Shown: one piece after another, positions 8,912-17,724 of the stretch | How the letters are laid out: each line of letters starts with the position of its first letter | How positions within the stretch are numbered: position 1 is the stretch's first letter | Origin: Sodalis sp. dw_96 | Lineage (GTDB): Bacteria; Pseudomonadota; Gammaproteobacteria; Enterobacterales; Enterobacteriaceae | Direction of reading: 5' to 3' | Length of the DNA stretch: 64,000 bases | Assembly: GCF_018449575.1 (NCBI RefSeq) | Contig: NZ_JAAVUT010000003.1 | Location: 404,993 to 468,992, forward strand | The notes under the pieces: generated by a model | Seen by the model: the letters and a program-made list of their open reading frames with translations, nothing else | Told to the model about the DNA's origin: nothing | Database searches by the model: none | Position numbers and translations under genes: made by a program

Positions 8912-10018
8912 GTGGCAAACAATATTACATCAAGCAACAGGGTCCCCCCTTCTACTGACTCAACTGTCACGCCGGGCATAGATGACGCTAAGTCCGATAC
9001 CAATCACAACACGGCGACAAACGGCTTGCAACAGGGTTTTAAAAGCGTGGGCAATACCATGCTTAAGCCTTTTGCCTTGATCAAGTCCGGCATCTGCTCC
9101 CTTAAAGACGGAATGGGGAGGTTGATCCAGCACTTATTCTTCAGGCCTCAGACGCAAACAACCCCAAACAAGCCGGATGTTACCGCCATGGTTATAAAAA
9201 TGATAACCGATCCGGCGGAACGTTTGGTATCGGCCAAGAATGTCCTTAAATCGTTAACCAACGATGGTAATGTGCTTGAAAAAAACGGCAAGGCATTGAT
9301 AAAACTTTTGATGGACAATCCGACCCATCCTGGATTCGCTAAAGGCAACATTGAAATTCCCGCCGAAACGATTGTGTTCAAGACGGCAATTAGATTGCCG
9401 GACGGTACCGAAATCAAAACCTTGAAGATTGATGCAAGAGACTGTAATAACGGTGAGTTCCGGGGGCAAAGGGCTATTGACGCTTTTTTGGATGCCAAAT
9501 TGGATTATGCCAATCTACAGGAATTATGTGACAAGCTGACAAACGACCCTCTGCGTAATTTCATGCAAATGAGACTGGCGGACACTATAGTCCTGGCGAT
9601 GGCTGACCCAACCACCAGAGCGACCGTGGAAAAGGAGGCGCCTGATTCTTTGCGCTCTTTTGTGTTTTTGAATGAGACTACCGGAAAGTACGAATCCAAA
9701 TTTAGTGTTAAAAATTCGGCCCGCCCGACCGAGCTGAATGTAAAAGATCAACCTGTATCCGACAAGAGACCTGATATGCGTAGCGTATTTGAGAAGACGG
9801 ACGCGGACCAGGCTGGCTCCAACGAAGCCGCTATAACAGATCGTTCAACGCGCACCGTTGCCACCGCCACCAATCAACAGGCACCTTTTACAACCGGGGC
9901 GAAAAACTCGGTGCGGGATTTGCGTAAGCACTTTGAAAAGACCGGACCCATCAAGGTCGCCAGCAACGTAGCGCCTATCGACAATGCCAATGCTTCGCCG
10001 AACAAAACGGCTAAATAA
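8912..10018 (+). CDS. Unrecognised 368-residue protein, candidate secreted effector
   Basis: I do not recognise this protein. It starts at GTG 8912 after a weak AGCGGA; an in-frame TTG at 8885 is an alternative. It lacks a signal peptide and clear membrane helices. The first 50 or so residues are rich in Ser, Thr and Asn, the middle (about 90-270) looks like a soluble folded domain, and the last 100 are polar and probably disordered. Two similar motifs occur in that tail: DMRSVFEKT at 288-296 and DLRKHFEKT at 336-344. Codon use is more AT-rich than in the flanking genes. It lies between tRNA-Leu and tRNA-fMet where E. coli has argG. A type III-like effector fits the composition but is unproven; a phage or island remnant is an alternative. 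Confidence 0.8.
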   Translation: MANNITSSNRVPPSTDSTVTPGIDDAKSDTNHNTATNGLQQGFKSVGNTMLKPFALIKSGICSLKDGMGRLIQHLFFRPQTQTTPNKPDVTAMVIKMITDPAERLVSAKNVLKSLTNDGNVLEKNGKALIKLLMDNPTHPGFAKGNIEIPAETIVFKTAIRLPDGTEIKTLKIDARDCNNGEFRGQRAIDAFLDAKLDYANLQELCDKLTNDPLRNFMQMRLADTIVLAMADPTTRATVEKEAPDSLRSFVFLNETTGKYESKFSVKNSARPTELNVKDQPVSDKRPDMRSVFEKTDADQAGSNEAAITDRSTRTVATATNQQAPFTTGAKNSVRDLRKHFEKTGPIKVASNVAPIDNANASPNKTAK

Positions 10019-10312
10019 GCGCTTATGACAACCCGGGCTCTAGCACTTCCTTTGGCGCGGGCGGTAGGGAAACCGCTCGGCCGCTGCAAAAGAGGCTTGC
10101 TCCGCTCTTGGCGTTATGAAATACTCAGCCGCGCTTGCGGTGCTCTTCTCCGTGCCAACAGCGGTCTTTGCCGTGTGGCGCCGGTAGCACCGGTTGGAGG
10201 ATGCGGTTACAGCGCAAGAAGTAGGATATTGGCTATTGTTTTAAATTCCCTCTATAACAGTAAGTTATATAAAGGGGGGATGTGATTAAAACCTATCTAA
10301 CATAATGATAAC
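10019..10312. other. Spacer between orphan gene and tRNA-fMet promoter
   Basis: GC-rich for its first 200 bases, unlike the adjoining gene, then AT-rich. An 86-codon open frame (10025-10285) has arginine-rich, non-family-like composition and is probably not a gene. A small CCGGT/ACCGG inverted repeat occurs near 10182. The abrupt base-composition change suggests a junction between inserted and native DNA, but no gene remnant was recognised. Confidence 0.45.
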
Positions 10313-10341
10313 TTGCTTTTTGGCGGCTATCAGCGTAATAT
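10313..10341 (+). promoter_or_regulatory. Promoter of the tRNA-fMet-rimP-nusA-infB operon
   Basis: TTGCTT (10313-10318) and TAATAT (10336-10341) are separated by exactly 17 bases and followed by a GC-containing discriminator (TCGCAACG) ahead of the mature tRNA start at 10358. The arrangement is typical of stable-RNA promoters. Confidence 0.7.
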
Positions 10342-10357
10342 TCGCAACGATTTCAGA

Positions 10358-10434
<77 letters not shown>

Positions 10435-10562
10435 TTTTCCTTTAGAGTTCTTTTTCAAATATACTGTCTTAAGCGTTATACTGGTCTTATCGCAGCGGCG
10501 TTTGAAAAAAGATTCTATGGAATGTTGTAAAGCCGCCCGCGGCTTACAGGGTCCCAGTCGCA

Positions 10563-10632
10563 AAAAGCCCCGAATTTTCGGGGTTTTTTGTTATTAAACG
10601 ATAGAACTACTGGGCTTTTTAGCCCTTTTTTT
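10563..10632 (+). terminator. Two tandem hairpins between tRNA-fMet and rimP
   Basis: CCCCGAA...TTCGGGG (10568-10583) is followed by six T residues, and GGGC...GCCC (10612-10625) by seven T residues. In E. coli the same place holds terminators that reduce readthrough from metY into the nusA-infB genes; attenuation here is likely on that basis. Confidence 0.75.
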
Positions 10633-10649
10633 ATGTCTTGGGGGTGGGC

Positions 10650-11102
10650 TTGTCCACATTAGAACAAAAATTGACGGAGATAGTCAGCGCACCGGTGAAA
10701 GCCTTGGGCTACGAGCTTGTGGGTATAGAGTTTATCCGGGGCCGCCAGTCGACGTTACGTATCTATATTGATAGCGACAAGGGTATCACCGTTGATGATT
10801 GTGCTGATGTCAGCCGCCAGATCAGCGCGGTGCTGGATCTCGAGGACCCGATTACAGTGGCTTACAGCCTCGAGGTTTCTTCGCCGGGGCTCGATCGCCC
10901 GTTATTTGCCGCCGAGCATTATGCGCAATTCATTGGTGAAGAAGTCAGCGTGGTATTGCGTATCGCGATGCAGAATCGTCGCAAGTGGCAGGGAATCATT
11001 AAAACGGTTGACGGCGAAATGATCACGGTGACGGTGGAAGGAAAAGATGAAGTGTTCGCTTTAAGCAACATCCAGAAAGCGAACCTGGTACCCCACTTTT
11101 AA
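10650..11102 (+). CDS. rimP: Ribosome maturation factor RimP
   Basis: Needed for 30S subunit maturation; binds the 30S precursor near S12. The TTG at 10650 gives a 150-residue product starting with STLEQKL, the same start codon and sequence as E. coli, preceded by a strong GGGGGTGGG stretch. An N-terminal alpha/beta domain ([16 protein letters not shown]) and a C-terminal SH3-like domain ([22 protein letters not shown]) are visible. It is co-transcribed with nusA, 21 bases downstream. Confidence 0.96.
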   Translation: MSTLEQKLTEIVSAPVKALGYELVGIEFIRGRQSTLRIYIDSDKGITVDDCADVSRQISAVLDLEDPITVAYSLEVSSPGLDRPLFAAEHYAQFIGEEVSVVLRIAMQNRRKWQGIIKTVDGEMITVTVEGKDEVFALSNIQKANLVPHF

Positions 11103-11123
11103 CGTTTTAATGAGGCAACTAGG

Positions 11124-12611
11124 ATGAATAAAGAAATTCTGGCTGTTGTTGAAGCAGTTTCCAACGAGAAAGCGGTTCCTCGTGAAAAAATTTTTGAAGC
11201 ATTGGAAACCGCGCTGGCGACGGCAACAAAGAAAAAATACGAGCAAGAAATCGAGGTTCGTGTCAATATCGATCGGAAAACCGGCGATTTCGAAACCTTC
11301 CGTCGTTGGGTCATTGTCGACGAAGTCACGCAACCGACCCGTGAAATCACCTTTGACGCCGCCCAGTTTGAAGATCCCAGCGCTGTTCTCGGCGGGTATG
11401 TAGAAGATGAGATTGAGTCCGTGGTCTTTGACCGCATCACTACCCAGACCGCAAAGCAGGTTATCGTCCAGAAAGTGCGCGAGGCTGAACGCGCTATGGT
11501 GGTGGATCAGTTCCGCCAGCATGAAGGCGAGATAGTCACCGGCGTGGTGAAAAAGGTCAATCGCGACAATATCAGCCTCGATCTGGGCAGCAATGCCGAA
11601 GCGGTCATCGGCCGTGAGGATATGCTGCCGCGGGAGAATTTCCGTCCCGGCGATCGGATTCGAGGCGTGCTTTATTCCGTACGTCCTGAAGCGCGCGGCG
11701 CGCAGCTGTTTGTCAGTCGTTCGCGCCCCGAGATGCTGATCGAGTTGTTCCGTATCGAAGTGCCGGAAATCGGCGAAGAAGTGATAGAAATAAAAGCCGC
11801 CGCCCGCGACCCGGGTTCCCGGGCTAAAATCGCTGTGAAAACCAATGATAAGCGTATTGATCCCGTAGGCGCCTGTGTCGGTATGCGCGGTGCGCGCGTG
11901 CAGGCGGTTTCCAGCGAATTGGGCGGAGAGCGTATCGATATCGTTCTGTGGGATGATAATCCGGCTCAATTTGTGATTAACGCCATGGCCCCCGCTGATG
12001 TTGCCTCCATCGTCGTGGATGAAGACAAGCACACCATGGACATCGCGGTTGAGTCCGGTAACCTGGCGCAGGCTATCGGTCGCAACGGGCAGAACGTTCG
12101 TCTGGCGTCACAGCTTAGCGGCTGGGAACTGAACGTCATGACGGTCGAGGATCTGCAAGAAAAACATCAGGCTGAAGCCCACGCCGCCATTGATATTTTC
12201 ACCAAGCATCTGGACATAGATGAAGAGTTCGCCACTGTGCTGGTGGAGGAAGGTTTCTCCTCATTGGAAGAGCTCGCCTATGTCCCGATCAAGGAATTAA
12301 TGGAAATCGAAGGGCTTGATGAAGACATGGTAGAAGCGCTGCGTGAACGGGCTAAAAATGCCCTGACCACGCTCGCCTTGGCGCAGGAAGAGACTCGCGG
12401 CGGGGGCAAGCCGGCTGAAGACCTGCTAAATTTGCCGGAGCTTGAGCGTGAGATGGCGTTCAAGCTGGCGGCGCGCGGTGTTTGTACGCTGGAAGATCTT
12501 GCCGAACAGGGTGTCGATGACCTGTCGGATATTGAAGGGCTGAGTACCGAAAAGGCCGGTGAGCTTATTATGGCCGCCCGTAATATCTGTTGGTTTGGCG
12601 ACAACGCGTAA
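11124..12611 (+). CDS. nusA: Transcription termination/antitermination factor NusA
   Basis: Binds RNA polymerase and nascent RNA and modulates pausing, intrinsic and Rho-dependent termination. The 495 residues match E. coli exactly in length: an N-terminal polymerase-binding domain, an S1 domain (about 135-200, [21 protein letters not shown]), two KH domains ([12 protein letters not shown] and [12 protein letters not shown]) and two C-terminal acidic repeats (from about 350 onward). It sits in the rimP-nusA-infB operon. Confidence 0.98.
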   Translation: MNKEILAVVEAVSNEKAVPREKIFEALETALATATKKKYEQEIEVRVNIDRKTGDFETFRRWVIVDEVTQPTREITFDAAQFEDPSAVLGGYVEDEIESVVFDRITTQTAKQVIVQKVREAERAMVVDQFRQHEGEIVTGVVKKVNRDNISLDLGSNAEAVIGREDMLPRENFRPGDRIRGVLYSVRPEARGAQLFVSRSRPEMLIELFRIEVPEIGEEVIEIKAAARDPGSRAKIAVKTNDKRIDPVGACVGMRGARVQAVSSELGGERIDIVLWDDNPAQFVINAMAPADVASIVVDEDKHTMDIAVESGNLAQAIGRNGQNVRLASQLSGWELNVMTVEDLQEKHQAEAHAAIDIFTKHLDIDEEFATVLVEEGFSSLEELAYVPIKELMEIEGLDEDMVEALRERAKNALTTLALAQEETRGGGKPAEDLLNLPELEREMAFKLAARGVCTLEDLAEQGVDDLSDIEGLSTEKAGELIMAARNICWFGDNA

Positions 12612-12636
12612 TAAACTGTAGCAGGAAAGGAACAGC

Positions 12637-15351
12637 ATGACAGATGTAACCGTAAAATCGCTCGCCGCAGAAATTCAGACTCCGGTCGATCGCCTGGTAC
12701 AGCAGTTTGCTGATGCTGGTATCGATAAGACCGCGGCGGATTCTGTGACCCAGCATGAGAAACAAACATTATTGGCGTACCTGAACCGTGAACGGGGCAG
12801 CGTGCCGAACAAATTAACTTTGCAGCGTAAAACACGCAGTACCTTGAATATTCCCAGTACCGGCGGTAAAAGTAAGTCTGTACAAATTGAAGTCCGCAAA
12901 AAACGTACCTATGTGCAACGCGATTCACAATCCGCTGAACAGGCGGAAGCGGAAGAGCTGGCAAAACGTGAAGCGGAAGAACTGGCCCTTCGTGAAGCCC
13001 AAGAGCGTGCTGCCAGTGAAGCCGCTGAGAAAGCCAAGCGTGAAGCCGAAGAAAAAGCAAAACGTGCGGCCGACGATAAAGCCAAACGTGAGGCCGCTGA
13101 GTCAGCGAAACGCGCGGCAGCGGAAAGTGAAAAATTGACCAACCAGCAGACCAATCATATGACCAAGTCACCACAGGCGGCTGAAAAAGCCCGCCGTGAA
13201 GCCGAGGCCGCTGAGCTTAGACGTAAAGCGGAAGAGGAAACGCGTCGCAAGGTTGAAGAAAGTGCCCGCCTCGCTATGGAAGAAGCCAAGCGGATGGCGG
13301 AAGAGAACGGCGGTACCTGGGTTGCCACGCCGGAACCGGTGGAAGAAGATGCCAGCGATTATCACGTCACCACTTCCCATCACGCCCGTGAAGCGGAAGA
13401 TGAAAACGATCGCAAGGTGGAAGGCGAACGTCGTGCCCGTACCCGGGGCGGCAAGGCCACCAAACAGAAAAAAACCAGCCGTTTATCTGAATCCAAAGCC
13501 GATCGCGAAGAGGCTCGCGCCGTTACCCGCGGCGGCAAAGGCAAGCGCAAGCCGAGCACCTTGCAGCAAAGCTTCACCAAGCCTGCCCAGATAGTCAACC
13601 GTGATGTGGTGATCGGCGAAACCGTCACCGTGGCGGAGCTGGCCAATAAAATGGCGGTGAAGGGCTCACAGGTTATCAAGGCGATGATGAAACTCGGCGC
13701 CATGGCAACCATTAACCAGGTGATCGACCAGGAAACCGCGCAGCTGGTGGCCGAAGAGATGGGCCATAAGGTGATTCTGCGTCGTGAAAACGAACTGGAA
13801 GAGAGGGTGCTGAGCGACCGTGATATCGACGCGGTGGCTGAACCCCGTGCGCCAGTGGTGACCATCATGGGGCACGTCGACCATGGTAAAACCTCGCTGC
13901 TGGACTATATCCGCTCCACCAAGGTGGCGGCCGGTGAAGCCGGGGGCATTACCCAGCATATCGGTGCTTACCACGTTGAAACCGAAAACGGCATGATCAC
14001 CTTCCTGGATACCCCGGGACATGCGGCGTTTACCGCCATGCGTGCCCGCGGCGCCCAGGCGACGGATATCGTGGTGCTGGTTGTGGCCGCCGATGACGGC
14101 GTGATGCCGCAGACCATCGAAGCCATCCAGCATGCCAAGGCCGCCAAGGTACCGGTGGTGGTGGCGGTGAACAAGATCGATAAACCGGAAGCCGATCCGG
14201 ATCGCGTTAAGAACGAGTTGACGCAATACGGCGTGATTCCGGAAGAGTGGGGCGGTGAAAGCCAGTTCGTCAACGTCTCGGCGAAATCCGGGGCCGGTAT
14301 CGATGAACTGCTGGACGCCATCCTGCTGCAGGCGGAAGTCCTCGAGCTTAAAGCCATTCGTGTCGGTATGGCCAGCGGCGCGGTGATTGAATCCTTCCTG
14401 GATAAAGGCCGTGGTCCGGTTGCCACCGTGCTGGTGCGTGAAGGTACCCTTAACAAGGGCGATATCGTCCTGTGCGGCTTTGAATACGGCCGGGTTCGCG
14501 CCATGCGTGACGAACTGGGACGTGAAGTCTCTTCCGCCGGCCCGTCGATTCCGGTGGAAATCCTCGGCTTGTCCGGTGTGCCGGCTGCCGGTGACGAAGC
14601 AACCGTGGTGCGTGATGAAAAGAAAGCCCGTGAAGTGGCTTTGTATCGCCAGGGTAAATACCGCGAAGTGAAACTGGCGCGTCAGCAGAAATCCAAGCTG
14701 GAGAATATGTTCGCCAACATGACCGAAGGCGAAGTCTCCGAATTGAATATCGTGCTGAAAGCCGATGTCCAGGGTTCTGCCGAAGCCATCGGCGATGCGC
14801 TTGAAGCGTTGTCCACCGCGGAAGTCAAGGTCAAGATCGTGGGTTCCGGCGTCGGGGGTATCACGGAAACCGATGCCACCCTGGCCGCGGCGTCCAATGC
14901 CATTATCCTGGGCTTTAACGTCCGCGCCGATGCGTCCGCCCGTAAGGTCATCGAATCGGAAAGCCTGGACCTGCGTTACTACTCGATTATTTATGAGCTG
15001 ATTGACGAAGTCAAACAGGCCATGAGCGGGATGCTGGCACCGGAATATCGTCAGGAAATCATCGGTCTGGCTGAAGTGCGCGATGTGTTCCGTTCACCGA
15101 AATTCGGCGCCATCGCCGGCTGTATGGTCACGGAAGGCCTGGTCAAGCGTAACAATAAAATCCGCGTGCTGCGTGATAACGTCGTTATCTATGAAGGCGA
15201 GCTGGAATCCCTGCGCCGCTTTAAAGATGACGTTGCCGAAGTGCGCAACGGCATGGAATGCGGTATCGGCGTCAAGAACTATAACGACGTCCAGCCGGGC
15301 GATGTGATCGAAGTCTTCGAAACCATCGAGATTCAGCGTACCATCGATTGA
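12637..15351 (+). CDS. infB: Translation initiation factor IF-2
   Basis: GTPase that delivers initiator tRNA to the 30S subunit and promotes subunit joining. The 904 residues are slightly longer than E. coli IF2 (890). An N-terminal IF2-N domain is followed by a long charged Ala/Glu/Lys/Arg-rich linker (about 100-290), a second IF2-N domain, and the G domain with GHVDHGKTS (G1), DTPGHAAF (G3) and NKID (G4), then the beta-barrel and C-terminal domains. The difference in length lies in the repetitive linker. Internal starts giving shorter forms are known in E. coli and were not resolved here. Confidence 0.98.
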   Translation: MTDVTVKSLAAEIQTPVDRLVQQFADAGIDKTAADSVTQHEKQTLLAYLNRERGSVPNKLTLQRKTRSTLNIPSTGGKSKSVQIEVRKKRTYVQRDSQSAEQAEAEELAKREAEELALREAQERAASEAAEKAKREAEEKAKRAADDKAKREAAESAKRAAAESEKLTNQQTNHMTKSPQAAEKARREAEAAELRRKAEEETRRKVEESARLAMEEAKRMAEENGGTWVATPEPVEEDASDYHVTTSHHAREAEDENDRKVEGERRARTRGGKATKQKKTSRLSESKADREEARAVTRGGKGKRKPSTLQQSFTKPAQIVNRDVVIGETVTVAELANKMAVKGSQVIKAMMKLGAMATINQVIDQETAQLVAEEMGHKVILRRENELEERVLSDRDIDAVAEPRAPVVTIMGHVDHGKTSLLDYIRSTKVAAGEAGGITQHIGAYHVETENGMITFLDTPGHAAFTAMRARGAQATDIVVLVVAADDGVMPQTIEAIQHAKAAKVPVVVAVNKIDKPEADPDRVKNELTQYGVIPEEWGGESQFVNVSAKSGAGIDELLDAILLQAEVLELKAIRVGMASGAVIESFLDKGRGPVATVLVREGTLNKGDIVLCGFEYGRVRAMRDELGREVSSAGPSIPVEILGLSGVPAAGDEATVVRDEKKAREVALYRQGKYREVKLARQQKSKLENMFANMTEGEVSELNIVLKADVQGSAEAIGDALEALSTAEVKVKIVGSGVGGITETDATLAAASNAIILGFNVRADASARKVIESESLDLRYYSIIYELIDEVKQAMSGMLAPEYRQEIIGLAEVRDVFRSPKFGAIAGCMVTEGLVKRNNKIRVLRDNVVIYEGELESLRRFKDDVAEVRNGMECGIGVKNYNDVQPGDVIEVFETIEIQRTID

Positions 15352-15353
15352 TA

Positions 15354-15650
15354 GTAACAGGGGGCATTACGCCCCCTAGCTTGTTGACAAGGTGCCCGGT
15401 CGGGACTGGACGCCAGATCGTAACGATACGGTAAACCTGCCGTGAATCCTTCCATGGAGGCTCGATTCGCGCGATTATGGTTCTCATCCGTGAGAGCCAC
15501 CCTGCGGGCCGGCGCCTTGTGGCGTTATTCCAATGCGTTCCATACGCATTGGTCCATGGCGCGGACGGTTTACTCTTCTATCATCCTGTCCCACCTTATT
15601 AACTCCGAGCATATTTGTCAGCGGTAACAGGGGGCATTATGCCCTCTGTT
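15354..15650. repeat. Repeat-derived insertion flanked by duplicated hairpins between infB and rbfA
   Basis: The sequence GTAACAGGGGGCATTA occurs at about 15354 and again at about 15625, each as one arm of a GGGGGC/GCCC-type hairpin. Only the downstream copy has a T-rich tail (CTGTTTTGTC). The roughly 250 bases between them contain a perfect CCAATGCGT/ACGCATTGG hairpin (15530-15552) and, at 15582-15621, a 40-nt sequence shared with 42684-42723. No gene is recognised in this segment. Confidence 0.7.
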
Positions 15651-15668
15651 TTGTCTGGAGAATGTAAA

Positions 15669-16073
15669 ATGGCAAAAGAATACAGTCGCACCCAGCGCGT
15701 CTCGCAGGAGATGCAAAAAGAAATCGCCATCATCCTGCAGCGCGAAATCAAAGATCCCAGGGTGGGCATGGCGACGGTTTCCGCTGTGGAAGTCTCGCGC
15801 GATCTGGCCTATGCCAAGGTGTTTGTGACTTTCCTCAACGATAACGAGCCGCAGCAAATCAAAACGGGCATCAACGCATTACAGGACGCGTCCGGGTTTA
15901 TCCGCAGCTTGCTGGGTAAAGCCATGCGTCTGCGGGTGGTGCCGGAACTGACCTTTGCCTATGACAATTCGCTGGTGGAAGGGATGAGAATGTCCAACCT
16001 GGTCAGCCAGGTGGTACAGCAGGATCGCGCCCGGCACAGCGAATCGGAACCGGACGAGGGCAAGGAGGACTGA
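15669..16073 (+). CDS. rbfA: 30S ribosome-binding factor RbfA
   Basis: Cold-shock protein that binds the free 30S subunit and helps 16S rRNA 5'-end maturation. The 134-residue KH-like protein starts [11 protein letters not shown] and carries the conserved segments [12 protein letters not shown] and [10 protein letters not shown]. An in-frame upstream extension from 15615 runs through the hairpin and is not conserved, so ATG 15669 was chosen. The stop codon overlaps the truB start by one base. Confidence 0.97.
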   Translation: MAKEYSRTQRVSQEMQKEIAIILQREIKDPRVGMATVSAVEVSRDLAYAKVFVTFLNDNEPQQIKTGINALQDASGFIRSLLGKAMRLRVVPELTFAYDNSLVEGMRMSNLVSQVVQQDRARHSESEPDEGKED

Positions 16074-17011
16074 TGGGACGTCCCAGCCGTCGCGGCCGAG
16101 ACATAAACGGCATCGTCCTGGTGGACAAGCCCATGGGGCTTTCCTCCAATGACCTGCTGCAAAAAGTGAAGCGCCTGTTCGTGGCCAACAAAGCCGGGCA
16201 TACCGGCGCCCTGGATCCTCTGGCCACGGGGATGCTGCCCATCTGCCTGGGTGAAGCCACCAAGTTTTCCCAGCATCTGCTGGATGCGGACAAACGTTAT
16301 CGGGTGGTGGCCCGGCTGGGACAGCGCACCGATACGTCGGATGCGGAAGGAGCAATTATCAGCGAGCGCCCCGTGGACCTGCACCAGGAACAGCTGGAGC
16401 AGGCCCTGCAACGCTTTCGCGGTCAATCCATGCAGGTTCCCTCCATGTATTCGGCGCTTAAACATCAGGGCCGGCCCCTGTATGAGTATGCGCGCCAGGG
16501 AATCGAGGTGGAGCGAGCTCCCCGGCCGATCACCCTGTATGAGCTGAAGCTGATACATTGGGATCTGCAGAGCGTTGAATTGGAAATCCACTGTTCGAAG
16601 GGCACCTATATCCGGACCATTATCGACGATCTCGGCGAAATGCTCGGTTGCGGCGCCCATGTTATCCAACTGCGCCGTCTGGCGGTGGCGGATTATCCCG
16701 GCGATCGGATGGTGACGCTGGAACAACTGCGCGCGCTGTCCGGCGAGGATCCCACCGCCGCCGATACCCTGGCCTCGCTGGATAAGCTGCTGCTGCCTAT
16801 GGACAGCGCGCTGTCCGCCATGCCGGAAGTCAATCTCACCGCCGTACTGGCCGGTTATGTCAGGCTGGGACAAGCGGTGTCGGTTTCGTTTGGGGATATG
16901 CCGCAAAACGCCATGGTCCGATTGACCGAAGGGCCGGAGCGCGCTTTTTTCGGGGTGGGGGAAATCACCGAACCGGGCATGGTCGCCCCCCGTCGGCTGG
17001 TGTCTGAATGA
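16073..17011 (+). CDS. truB: tRNA pseudouridine-55 synthase TruB
   Basis: Makes pseudouridine 55 in the T-loop of tRNAs and also acts as a tRNA chaperone. The 312 residues contain the catalytic Asp48 in [12 protein letters not shown], the motif [14 protein letters not shown] and the C-terminal PUA-like domain. Its ATG shares a base with the rbfA stop, the classic infB-rbfA-truB-rpsO order. Confidence 0.98.
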   Translation: MGRPSRRGRDINGIVLVDKPMGLSSNDLLQKVKRLFVANKAGHTGALDPLATGMLPICLGEATKFSQHLLDADKRYRVVARLGQRTDTSDAEGAIISERPVDLHQEQLEQALQRFRGQSMQVPSMYSALKHQGRPLYEYARQGIEVERAPRPITLYELKLIHWDLQSVELEIHCSKGTYIRTIIDDLGEMLGCGAHVIQLRRLAVADYPGDRMVTLEQLRALSGEDPTAADTLASLDKLLLPMDSALSAMPEVNLTAVLAGYVRLGQAVSVSFGDMPQNAMVRLTEGPERAFFGVGEITEPGMVAPRRLVSE

Positions 17012-17020
17012 GTCTGCGCC

Positions 17021-17049
17021 TTGCTTCCGACCGATGCTAAGAGTAGAAT
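17021..17049 (+). promoter_or_regulatory. Promoter upstream of rpsO
   Basis: TTGCTT (17021-17026) and TAGAAT (17044-17049) have a 17-base spacer and are followed by a GC-rich stretch. They lie about 75 bases before the rpsO ATG, where E. coli has the main rpsO promoter. Confidence 0.65.
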
Positions 17050-17124
17050 AGCGCGGCTTATGAACGGGGTTGCTGAATTAGAGATCGGCGCCTATGTATT
17101 TCACAATAATTTTGGAGTGTTATA

Positions 17125-17394
17125 ATGTCTCTAAGTGTAGAAGCAAAAGCAAAAATCGTTACTGATTTCGGCCGTGATGCCAAAGATAGCGGTTCCACCG
17201 AGGTACAGGTTGCTCTTTTAACCGCTCAAATCAGCCATTTGCAAGGCCATTTTGCGGAACATAAGAAAGATCACCATAGCCGTCGTGGTCTGCTGCGCAT
17301 GGTTTCACAGCGTCGTAAGCTGCTTGACTACCTGAAAGGTAAAGACGTCGCGCGATATACCAGCCTGATCGAGCGCCTGGGTCTGCGTCGTTAA
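17125..17394 (+). CDS. rpsO: 30S ribosomal protein S15
   Basis: Primary 16S rRNA-binding protein of the 30S platform. The 89 residues match E. coli in length, with the family signature [26 protein letters not shown]. In E. coli S15 represses its own translation through a pseudoknot in the leader; the leader length here permits this but it was not modelled. Confidence 0.98.
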   Translation: MSLSVEAKAKIVTDFGRDAKDSGSTEVQVALLTAQISHLQGHFAEHKKDHHSRRGLLRMVSQRRKLLDYLKGKDVARYTSLIERLGLRR

Positions 17395-17411
17395 GCCAGA
17401 CAGAATTGGTA

Positions 17412-17441
17412 GAAAGGGGCCTTATGCGGCCCCTTTCTTCT
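17412..17441 (+). terminator. Terminator between rpsO and pnp
   Basis: AAAGGGGCC (17413-17421) pairs with GGCCCCTTT (17428-17436) around a six-base loop and is followed by CTTCT. Partial readthrough into pnp is expected from E. coli, where the two genes are co-transcribed. Confidence 0.75.
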
Positions 17442-17724
17442 AAGCGGCAGGCAAGCAGCAAGGAAGTTAGGCAGCGATAGCCACGCAATGTAATATGTTG
17501 TTGCTGAAGAATATTCTTCAATTGCTGAGATTCGCGCGGCTAATGAGAGGCTTTATCCAAGGGGATAAGGATTGTCATTAGTCGCGAGGATGCAATAGGA
17601 AGATGGGTAATACCCTGAATAATGCGAGTTGCAGCAAAGCCAACGCACCTGCAACCTGAAGTATGACGGGTATAGTTATCGGCGAGCGAGACAGAGAAAG
17701 CCCGCCCAGAAAAAGGATATCATT
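17442..17724 (+). promoter_or_regulatory. pnp leader region with autoregulatory hairpin candidate
   Basis: No protein gene is seen. In E. coli this spacer holds the pnp promoter, the RNase III hairpin through which PNPase controls its own mRNA, and the small RNA SraG (PsrO). Here CCTTGG-type and ATTGCTGAG/GGGATAAGG segments between 17518 and 17575 can form hairpins, and a shortened ERIC element occupies 17610-17673 next to the pnp start. The location of SraG could not be fixed by eye. Confidence 0.4.
17610..17673 (+). repeat. ERIC element, internally deleted copy, in the pnp leader
   Basis: It begins ATACCCTGAATAATGCGAGTT and ends GTATGACGGGTATA, which are the two ends of the complete ERIC at 31033-31159. 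The middle half, including the AAGTGACTGGGGT core, is missing. The element ends about 50 bases before the pnp start codon, so it is transcribed as part of the leader. Confidence 0.8.

Noticed and set aside
10025..10285. 86-codon open frame between the orphan gene and tRNA-fMet
   Set aside because: Arg/Ala/Leu-rich composition typical of GC-rich noncoding DNA, no ribosome binding site, no family resemblance.
12900..13320. Highly repetitive Ala/Glu/Lys/Arg segment in infB as a possible foreign coiled-coil insertion
   Set aside because: A charged low-complexity linker of this kind is normal in enterobacterial IF2; only its length differs slightly.
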